Assembly: GCA_947471745.1 (NCBI GenBank)
Contig: CANJKZ010000170.1
Location: forward strand, 4,244,001-4,308,000
DNA from: Closterium sp. Naga37s-1
Lineage: Eukaryota > Streptophyta > Zygnematophyceae > Desmidiales > Closteriaceae
Reading direction: 5' to 3'
DNA length: 64,000 nucleotides
In this document: positions 12,501-21,500 of the stretch, piece by piece
Layout of the letters: every line of letters begins with the position of its first letter
Position numbering within the stretch: position 1 is the stretch's first letter
Made by a program: the position numbers and the translations under genes
Notes under the pieces: model-generated
Database searches by the model: none
What the model saw: the letters and a program-made list of their open reading frames with translations, nothing else
What the model was told of the DNA's origin: nothing

Positions 12501-15487
12501 GAGGGGGGAGGGGGTCTACCGGGGGGGGACCTGGCACAAGGAAGAGCGGTGGCGGGGGGAGGGACGGAGTGCGGTAGGGGAAGAGGCGGTAGTAGGGGAC
12601 CGACTCGTCAAACGTGACGTCCTGGGAGGACAGAACACGGCGAGAGGTGGGGTGGTAGAACTGCCACCCTGGCGCGTCAGGGTGGAAGCCAAGGAAGACG
12701 CAAGGAGCAGCACGAGGGGACAGCTTGTCCGCAGACAAGTCGCGGACAAACGCCCGAGATCCCCAGACACGGAACGCAGACGCATCGCCAACTTTCCCCG
12801 TCCACAGCAAAGCTGGGGAGGTCTCCGGCATGGAGACCCTGGGGTGAAGGTTGATCTGATGCGCCGCGTACCGAACCGCAAACGGCCACAGAAAATGGGG
12901 GGCAGCCGCATGCATCATGGACGTACGGGCGACGTCCATGACCATGCCAATGCGGCGCTCAGCAATCCCATTTTGCTGTGGAGAGTCCGGAAGCGTGAAG
13001 GTCTGGCGGATGCCTCGTGCACGACAGTAGGCTCGCAGAAGGCCAGAGGAGAACTCTCCACCTCTGTCAGAGTGCAGACGCAGAACAGGAAAGTCCGAGC
13101 CGAAGCTCTGCCTGAGCTGGAGACGAGCTGCGCGGATCCAGTCGATCAACACCTCAGTGACATCACCCTTGCTGCGCAAGGGGAAGACTGTGGTGTAACG
13201 CGAGTAGTCGTCAACCACCAGCAGGAAGTAGCGCTCGTGACCCTGTCCACGGACGCGGGCCGGGCCCCACACGTCCATGTGAAGCGTCTGCAGCGGGGCC
13301 TCTGTCGGAGGAAACTGGGAGGAGTGAGGGGCAGCCCGCTGCCGCCCCTCGACACAGGGGACGCAGGTAGGGCCAGGCCCCGGAGGAAGGGGAGGGAGGG
13401 ACCGGGGAAGACCAGAGACAAGGACACGGGAGGCCATGCCTCGGAGACGAAGCAGGGAGGGGTGACCAAGGCGGTGGTGCCAGAGGAGAGTCTCGTGAGA
13501 CAGAAGGCGACACAAACAGGGGGCAGACTCAGGACCAGACCTGGACGCTGCAGCAAACACCTGACCCGACGCAGCTACCTGACCAGACGCAGTGACTGGA
13601 GGAGACGCAGTGGTCAGTGTGTACAGGCTCGACCCCGGCCGACGTGTAAACGTGGCCAGGTGTCGGCCTGTCCGAGCGTCTGTGCAGTGGGTCACCCGCT
13701 GACTCGCAGGAGTGAACTGGTGAACCCCCGCATCCTGTAGGTCAGCACCACTTACCAAGTTCGTAGAGAACGAGGGGAGGTAAAGACCAGACAGGGTGCC
13801 AGAGGGGGCCGCCGGACACGGGAGGACAGTGGAGAAGTGAGCAAGGACAGGACCCCCAGAGGGGTCTGCCAGAGAGACTGCAACTGGCCGGCCAAGCGGC
13901 GTGAGTGTGGTGCGGTCTCGAAAGAAGGAGCGAGAAGCCCCCGAGTCAAGGGTGAAGGTGTGGGAGGCCGAAGCCGACGCAGAACCTGAGAGAGCAGACT
14001 CACCAGCACCTGAGGGAGCAGACGCACGAGTACCTAGAGCAGCAGCCTCGCTAGCACCTAGAGCAGCAGCCTCACCAGTACCTAGAGCAGCAGACTCAAT
14101 GCCCGGGTCGGGCGGAAAACACCGGTAACAGTCACCCTCATCACTAATAGTCACAGTATACATGGCAGCAAGAATAGCATCAAAGTCAAGGTCAAAGACA
14201 GCTACACCCGCCCTAGACAGCTCACCCTAGCGGGGGATCTCAGTGGCCTCAGGGAACTGGTGACGCCAAGCGTCCGTCAGGCGGCCAAAGCAGCGCTGGG
14301 TGGAGTGCGCACCCCAGCACTACTCACCCGCGCGGTCTCCGGTGCGTAGGACGTAGGTGCACGGACCAGTACCCCCACCCCGCTGGCGTGCAGCGTACCA
14401 CTCACGGAGCTGCTGAGGGGGGGGGATGTCACGAGTGCGCTGCTGCTGCTGCTGCTGCTGGCGCTGACCACCACCGGAGCCGACCCTCTGCGCAGCGCCA
14501 CCCCGACCAGCTCCACCTCCTCCGCCGCCGCCTCCTCCACCGCCGCCACCTCCGCTCCCACCGCCACCGCCGCCGCCGCCTCCGCCTCCACTGCCGCCAC
14601 CGACACCTCCACCCCCGCCACCACCCCCACCGCCACCCCCACCCCCTCCACCGCCTCCACCGCCGCCTCCACCGCCCCCGCTAGCTCCTCCAGTGCCCCT
14701 GCCCCCCTTGCCCTTGCCAGGGCGGCGTCTCCCGCTAGGGGTAGACGCCGCACCGACCGACTCAAGCCCAACGAGGTCGGCCGCAGCAGCAGAGGCAACA
14801 GAGGGCAAAAGGGGGGAGGGGGAACACCCCTCAAAGATGGGGGTGCGAGGGTCACCACGAGAGGCTCCTACAGCTACTATGCTCTTTTCTGCTGCTAGGA
14901 GGGCCTTCTCGAGGAGGTCAACGGTGAGAGTGGTGGGGCAAACTGAGAGGAAGTGGTCCCTGACTACGCGAAGGGAGTCAGGGAGCCGGGTGACTATGTA
15001 GTAGAGGGTGATGTACATGGGGGGGGGGTTCTTGGCGCAGAACTCAGCAGGAAGCGCAGCGCGGTAGCGAGTGTCACTAGTGCGGAGGTGCGTAATGAGG
15101 TCAGCGACTGTGGGAAAGGCAGCAAGGTCAGGGAAGAGGTACGGTAGCATGAGGCGGCTCAGTGCAGCAGTGGCAGGGGAGGAGTAGCGCGCAACTACAG
15201 CGTCGTACAAGGTCTGAGCACTCTTGTACTGGCTAAAGTGCGCACGCTCAGAGGTAGGCAGGTGGCGACGCACAGCAAGACGTGCAGCAGCATCGCGAGT
15301 GGCCCACTGTGAGCGAACAGTGGCGTCGGCATCAGCAGCAGGGGCAGGAGAGGCACCAGAGGTGAGGTCAAAGAGGGAGAGACCGTCTGCCCTATCGCAC
15401 TGTAGGAAAAGCTGCAGGTCATCTACCCAGACGTCAGTCAATGGCCCGACCCTCAGCGTCAAAAGCGAGGACACTAGGGGTAGCCAT
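9583..15487 (-). pseudogene. Element C Gag-Pol polyprotein (Gag broken, Pol open)
   Basis: The ATG is at 15487 (MATPSVL...). A 2-base loss near 15436 shifts the frame after GRAID. In-frame TAG codons stand at 14320-14322 (CAG in sisters) and 14227-14229 (TGG in sisters). From 14226 to 9583 the frame is open for over 1,500 codons: protease (TLDSGASRSFFRD), integrase (HHRLGHP, CVPCVEGR, HMDVWGP, LHSDRGGEFSS, NGIAERR), EPGGA-type linker, RT (DFSTAFLQG, YVDDLVFA) and RNase H to ADIFTKAL. Gag has the capsid-like N-terminal domain and a poly-Gly tract at 14512-14690. Pol enzymes could be intact if expressed, but Gag is not. Confidence 0.9.
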
Positions 15488-15544
15488 GACAGCAGTAGAC
15501 TAGCAGCGCGAACAGTAGGGTAAGGGCAGTGCAGTGACAGAGGC

Positions 15545-16490
15545 GCTGCTCTTACCAGACAGGGCGGCTCGGGTGGCTCGGCGGCTCAGCGGCTCGGCAA
15601 CTCGGCGGCTCGGGCGGCTCGGGCGGCTCGGCGGTACGGCGGCTCGGCAGCAACAGCGGCTCGGCGACTCGGCGGCTCGGGCGGCTCGGGCGGCTCGGCG
15701 GTACGGCGGCTCGGCAGCACGGGCGGCTCAGGTGGCGCGGCGGCTCGGGCGGCTCGGGTGGATCGGGCAGCTCGGCAGCAGCTCGGCGGCGCCGGCGGCT
15801 CGGTGGTGACGGCGGGGCCGCGCGGGGAGCGGCGGCGGGGCCGGGTGGAGCGGCGCCGGTAGGGCCGAGGCGCACCGGCGGGTGCAGTCAGCGGCGGCAG
15901 CAGCTGCGGCCCCGAGGGAGGTGGTGGCGGCTGCTGCTGGCGACGGCTGCGGCTGCTGCTGCAGGGACGGCGGCGGCCGCTGCTGTAGGGACTGCGGCGG
16001 CTGCTGCGGCAGGGGCGGCGACGGCGGGCCGGAGGGGGGGGGGCGGCGACAGGGCCGCGAGAGGCTGCGAAGGGCGGCGAAGGGGCCGTGAAGGGCGGCG
16101 CAAGGGGCCGCGGAGGGCGGCGACGGGCCGTGATAGGGCGGCGCGAGGGGCCGCGGAGGGCGGCGACGGGCCGTGATAGGGCGGCGCGAGGGGCCGCGGA
16201 GGGCGGCGACGGGCCGTAGGGGGGCCGTGAGGGGCCGCGGGAGGGGCCGTAAGGGGCGTAAGGGGCCGCGCGAAGGGCCGTAAGGGACGGCGCGAGGGGC
16301 CGACGGGCGGCGCGAGGGGCCGTAAGGGGCCGTAAGGGCGGCGCGAGGGGCCGTAAGGGCGGCGCAAGGGGCCGTGAGAGGGGCCGCTAAGGGCGACGCA
16401 AAGGGGCCGTGAGGGGCCGTGAGAGGGCGCGACGGTGGGGAGGGCACACAGGGCGCGACTCGGGCAGGAGCGAAGCGCGCTCCGGGCAGG
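15545..16490 (-). repeat. GC-rich leader repeats of element C
   Basis: Two arrays lie between Gag and the 5' LTR: ggctcgg-based units (about 15550-15790) and units of about 43 bp containing ggcggcgacgggccgtga (clearest at 16110-16215). No conserved coding sequence is seen. A short A run near 16491-16503 precedes the LTR. Confidence 0.7.
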
Positions 16491-16554
16491 AAAAAAAAAA
16501 AAATTCGTGGTGGGCCCTAGGAAGTGTTCCCACTAGGGAACCTGCTCGATACCA

Positions 16555-16679
16555 TGAGAAGAAACGAGGAATGGGAATGACTAAAGGAAAGTTGGGTACA
16601 AAAGCAAACCCTAGAAAACTGTACCCCATATGTGCTACCCCACTATAGCCTACAGTAGCTATGTCATATAAATCTGACA
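16555..16679 (-). repeat. 5' LTR of element C with adjacent primer site
   Basis: 125 bp. Immediately outside, 16541-16554 reads tggtatcgagcagg on the minus strand, an initiator-Met-like primer site. Confidence 0.88.
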
Positions 16680-16729
16680 GTAACCCTGTTTTAGAAATAC
16701 ACAAATTCAGGCACACATCCCTTCCTGTT

Positions 16730-17491
16730 TTAGAAATACACCTCGCTGTTCCCTTCTGTCTGCCCTGCCACCCCACCCTCAACAGCAGGAGAAGCAGCAG
16801 AATCACCTATCGCCACTCCACCAGCACGAATCTTATCAGCCACCCTCCCCTCCACTGCCTCTGCTCCAGCTTCTGCTCCAATCCCACCTCCACCTTCCAC
16901 CACACCCCCCTCTCCTCCAAAGGAGCTATCCCCATCCTTCACTTCTCCTGCCTTGACTGTGTTTCCCTCCTCCTGGTTTCCCTCCTCCTCCTGTGTTCCC
17001 CTGTCCTCTCTGTCCCCACTACTCGCCCTACCCTCTCCATCTCCTTCCAAAGAATGGCGTCTCCCTCTCTCCAATGCCTCCCCCTCCTCTTCCTCCTCTC
17101 CACTCTCATACCCTTCATCTTCACCCTCCTCTATGGTCCCTACATTCCCCCCCCCTCCACTCCCACCACCAACCCCCTCTCCTCCACACCCCATCACCCA
17201 CTCCGCAACCCCCCCTGTCCCTTCCCCACTCTCCCCAGCACCCTCCCCCCCACTCCTCCCCCTCCCCTTCCCCCCTCCCCTCCCCCGTCTGTGCTGCTTC
17301 TTCCCCTGAGCCCCCTTCACCTCATCCCGCATGGCTGCCAGCCTGGCAAGGGCGGCATCCACGTCATCAACAGCAGAGAGCCCGTCAAACAGCAGCGAAT
17401 CATCTGGCAGCACTGCCTCCTGCTGCAGCAGCCGCTGCAAGGAGCGCTTTGCCGCCCGGCACTGGGCCGCAAGCGACACCACAGCCTCGTC
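16730..17491 (-). pseudogene. Captured host exon: TOL/TOM1-like GAT domain, C-terminal part
   Basis: Minus-strand exon preceded by a pyrimidine-rich tract and cag (17492-17494). It opens DEAVVSLAAQCRAAKRSL, then LLFDGLSAVDDVDAALARL and AMRDEV, and continues into a Gly/Glu-rich low-complexity tail that ends in EVYF and a stop at 16730. The first 60 residues resemble the helical GAT domain of plant TOM1-like (TOL) proteins (pattern DE-V-LV-QC-----L--L...LL--LS--D---LA), which sort ubiquitinated membrane cargo. The exon starts in phase 0 and fits the exon ending at 25893. No VHS domain is present. It is a fragment inside element A. A diverged coiled-coil protein is the alternative. Confidence 0.6.
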
Positions 17492-17494
17492 CTG

Positions 17495-18001
17495 TTGGCG
17501 AAAGAGCGGGGGAGAGGGGAGGAGGCAGGGAGATGAGAGGGACGGAGGAGGGTGAGAGACAACCATGGAGCATGGGAGAGAGGGAGGTAAGGAGGAAGGT
17601 GAGGGAAAGAGAGAGGGAGGGAGGGAGGGAGGGAAGCGAGGGGAAGGGGGAGCGACATGAAAAGCAGCGTTAAGAGGTCTAGATAAGCAGAAGCATGGGG
17701 GCTGTGGTAGAGGAGGGAGAAAGACATCTGACAGCATTGCATCTGCAGCAACAGCAGCTGCAACCGCTGCCTTAGCGCCCCGCATTGGGTTGTGAGGGAT
17801 ATCGCGAAAGGTTTTTTCAGGCGCCTCAGAAGAAAGTATTATGGTTTTACTCAGGGCCTTATGTTCTGACACCCGGCTGTCAGGGATACCCGAGTCTCTT
17901 TTGTGAGTGGACACGTGAAAGATTTTTGAGAATAACAAAAAATATCCTTTCATATTCTGAGCCAAGGTCATTCCAGCGCCAGGCCAACAGAAAGAAGGAA
18001 A

Positions 18002-18032
<31 letters not shown>

Positions 18033-18165
18033 CAAAACAAACAAAACAAAACAAAACAACAACAACAACAACCACCAAACTTCACCCCACTGCGCGTTCT
18101 CTCGCTACTCCCCATCCCCCACCCTATCTCCATCTCTCCCCCAATACCCTCTTTCCCTGCCAACT
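17495..18165 (-). other. Captured host intron, 3' part
   Basis: Non-coding DNA between the two captured exons, ending in a long C/T-rich stretch and cag on the minus strand. It holds a microsatellite of aaaac units at about 18003-18055 (plus strand). Its upstream half is displaced to 25702-25886 by element D, whose caact duplication lies at 18161-18165. Confidence 0.65.
18003..18055. repeat. (AAAAC)n microsatellite
   Basis: About ten aaaac units with one shortened unit, followed by aac repeats to about 18071. It lies in the captured intron. Confidence 0.9.
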
Positions 18166-18300
18166 TGAGAAGAATGAAGAACGAGGATGAATGAACTATG
18201 AATGAGGTGAGTACATATAGAAAACCCTAATTGGGTTGTACCCCCTATGGGATACCCCACTATAGCCTACACAACAGCATAAGCTATATATGTTCTGACA
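18166..18300 (-). repeat. 3' LTR of element D
   Basis: 135 bp, tgagaagaatg...ttctgaca, identical by eye to 25567-25701. Confidence 0.92.
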
Positions 18301-18325
18301 CACCCCCATAGGCAAAGTGGGGGAG
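18301..18325 (-). other. Polypurine tract of element D
   Basis: Minus strand: ccactttgcctatgggggtg directly abutting the LTR. The same block is seen in B, C, E and H. Confidence 0.8.
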
Positions 18326-18507
18326 AACAAGGGGTCACAAGACCAGTCAAGCAAAGCAGAGCAAGCTCAGGGTGGATCACAACGTCACCACACAGTCCGA
18401 GCACAACGACAAGGCCACAAGGCCAGTTCACATGCAGGAGTACACATATATATATATAGAGCTAGACAAGCAAGAGCAGGTATATATATGTGACAGTACA
18501 AGTAAGG

Positions 18508-21500
18508 TCAAGAGGAGAGCAAGTGAGGCAAGACAGGTACAAGACCCAGCTGAGTGCAGAAGCGCTGATGGTCACAAGGCGCAAGTGCCTTGGTGAACAC
18601 ATCAGCAGTGTTGGCCTGAGAGGCCACGTACGCAAGTCGCAACTGACCACGCTGCTGCAGCTCACGAGCAAGAAAGTAACGGAGAGCAATGTGCTTCGTT
18701 CTGTGCTCCAAGCGCTGCTCTCGACACAAGGCCAGCATGGCCTTGTTGTCTAAGTACAGCACTGGAGGAGAACGAGGCGGCTCTCCAAGGTCAGTCAGCA
18801 GGTAGGTGAGCCAGCGAAGCTCCTGTGCAGCCATGGCCCCGGCGTAGATCTCAGCCTCACAACTGGAGCCGAGAACAGAGGACGAGCGAGTAGCTCGCCA
18901 CGAGACAGAGCCGGAACCAAGACTGAAGGTGTAACCCTGCGACGACCGCTGCGTAGCCTGGTCGTCAGCCCAAGAAGCGTCCGCGTGCCCAGTGAGGACC
19001 ACTGGACTCCGCCCTCCAAGCACTAGTCCCATGCCCGACGTACTGCACAAGTATCGCAACACCCTCTTCGCTGCAGCCATGTGCTCTGGTCGGTGTCTCC
19101 CAGGAGCAACATAGCGTGCAAGAATGCTAAGAGGGTATGCAAGGTCAGGTCGTGTGCAGGTCATCAGGTACATGAGGCAGCCAACAAGCTCTGGATACGG
19201 GCCACTCGACTCTACGGACTCATCCGAAGGCAGAGCTGAGAGTGAGTGGCGAGTAGGCAGAGGAGTGGCCTGAGGCGAGGAGTACGTGAAGCCGAAGCGC
19301 TGAAGGACCTGCTGCACCATGTGTGACTGAGTCAGGGTAATGGTGCGGCGTGCTCTGTCCCGGTTGATCTGCAAGCCAAGGTAGCTGCGCAGTTCACCCA
19401 GGTCTGTGCACGTGTGTCTCTTCTGCAGCTCGGACTTCACGTGGGCGAGTCCAGCAGTGTCAGCTGTGGCAAAGACCAAGTCGTCGACGTACACGAGGAT
19501 GTAGAACGGCGGCAGAGAGGTGTCGGTGCGTAGAAACAGCGACGGGTCGGCAGTAGAAGGAGCAAACCCAAGAGCCGCAAGCGTAGTCCTCAGTGTGTCG
19601 TGCCACTCACGTGGCGCCTGGCGGAGACCGTAGACTGGACGCCGGAGACTCCACTGGGTACCAGGAGGGAAAGACCCAGTGAAGCCAAGTGGGCGGCGCA
19701 GCCAGATCTCCTCGTGCAGGCTGCCCTGCAAGAAAGCAGTGCTGAAGTCGAGAGAGTGCAGCTCGTAGTCACGGTGAGCAGCAACGTGTAGCAGCACCCG
19801 AAGAGTGGTCATCTTCGGGGTGGGGGAGAAGGTCTGAAAGTAGTCAACTCCCTGTCGCTGACTGAAGCCACGAGCCACGTAACGTGCCTTGAAGACAGGC
19901 GGAGAACCCGGCGGCCGCTTCACCCTGAAGATCCACATGCCACTGACGATGTTCGCCCCAAGAGGGGGGACAGCGTCAACGTAGGTGCCTGTGGACTTCC
20001 AGGAAGCCATCTCTGCATCCATAGCTGCCTGCCACTGAGAGGAGTAGGGACCCTCTATCGCCTCCGCATAAGAGCGCGGAGTCGGGATGTCAAGTGCATC
20101 CGGGTCTCCCTCAGGGGTAAGCAGTACGGACACGAGATGAGGTGAAGCAGCTGCCAGACACTGGAACTCCTCCTGCCTGTCCTCAAGGACGTCCGTGCCA
20201 AGGGCACACTCACCCCCGACTGACGGAGGACAGGCAGACCCAGACTCAGCGACAAGACTAGCAGCGTAGTCTAGGCGACAGCGAGCAGCAAAGTCGACGA
20301 GCTCAGTAACTAGGGCAGACGCAGCAGTAGACTCGAAGGAAGGGTCAGTGACGACAGTAGCAAGGAGACGCGTGACAGTAGGACTGGCAGCACGAAGAGA
20401 GTCCGACGCAGGGTCGGGAAGAGCAGGAAGAGAGGACTCAGGAGGAGAAGGCAAAGGGGCACGCAGAGGAGCAGTAGACGGACGCAGAGACATCCTGTGC
20501 GTGCCAGGGACAGGAGGAGGACGCTGACGCGAACCACGACCACTAGCGCGAGCAGCACGGACAGGCGACGCAGGGCGAGACGCAGGCTCACGACGCTCAG
20601 TAAGACCTCCAGTAGGACCAGTGTAGGGAGAAGGAGCAGGCAAAGGGGAGGTAGGCTGTAGCAGTGACCGCGACGGGACAGGCTGTGGACCCTCCAAGAG
20701 AGGAGGAGGACCAGGAGAGGGCGGAAGACCAAGAACCTGCTGCAGGAGTGGAACGAAGTACGGTCGAGGCCGCGTAGCTACGCCAGAAACAGCAGGGACA
20801 GCACCAGTACCCCCAGCAGGAGCACCCGCTCCAGCAGCACCTCCAGTAGCACCAGAACCTCGAGCAACACCAGGAGCACCCCCAGCAGGACCGCCAGTGG
20901 TAGTCTCAGCGCCAACACCCTCAGCAGCACCAGCTCCAGTCGAACCCGCAGGCCCAGCAGCTCCAGTACTCCCAGTACGAGCACCTCCGGGACCCGCAAC
21001 AGCAGCACCCTCAGTAGCCGACGAACCTCCAGCACCAGCAGCACGGCTCCAGCGCCGGGCAAACCACTCGCGCAGCTCCTGTGGAGAGAGTGGCTCCCGG
21101 CGAGACAAAGCACGCGTAGAAACTCGAGGCGGAGGACCTCCAGGCGCAGCACTCCCAGGTCCAGCACCCCCAGGCAAAGCACCCCCAGGCGTAGCACCCC
21201 CACACTCAGCACCCCCAGGCTCAGCACCCCCAGGCTCAGCACCCCCAGGCTCAGCACCCCCAGGCTCAGCACCCCCAGACTCAGCACCCCCAGACTCAGC
21301 ACCCCCAGGCTCAGCACCCCCAGGCCCAGCACCCCCAGGCCCAGCACCCCCAGGCTCAGCACCCCCAGCAGCACCAGAGTCACCAGTGACCTCGACAGGC
21401 TCGACTGCGTCTACCTGGGACACACCTGAAGGGGCAGGACCCTGAGGGGGGAGGGGGTCTACCGGGGGGGGACCTGGTACAAGGAAGAGCGGGGGCGGGG

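Larger units (their letters stand above)
9251..16679 (-). mobile_element. Copia element C, inserted in element A
   Basis: LTRs of 125 bp at 9251-9375 and 16555-16679 look identical by eye. TSD gtaac is at 9246-9250 and 16680-16684. The interior has Gag, protease, integrase, RT and RNase H in the usual order, with one frameshift and two stops in Gag. The element is complete in structure but cannot make Gag from this copy. Confidence 0.92.

Noticed and set aside
14388-14690. Plus-strand His-rich and Pro-rich frames
   Set aside because: They are the complement of the poly-Gly coding tract of Gag in element C. Equivalent antisense frames occur opposite D and E.
16953-17673. Plus-strand Pro/Ser-rich open frames
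   Set aside because: They are antisense to the Gly/Glu-rich tail of the captured exon and its C/T-rich intron. No start context or domain supports them.
21140-21380. CRISPR-like direct repeats
   Set aside because: The 15-bp units are contiguous, encode amino-acid repeats in a Pol frame and have no spacers. The genome is eukaryotic.
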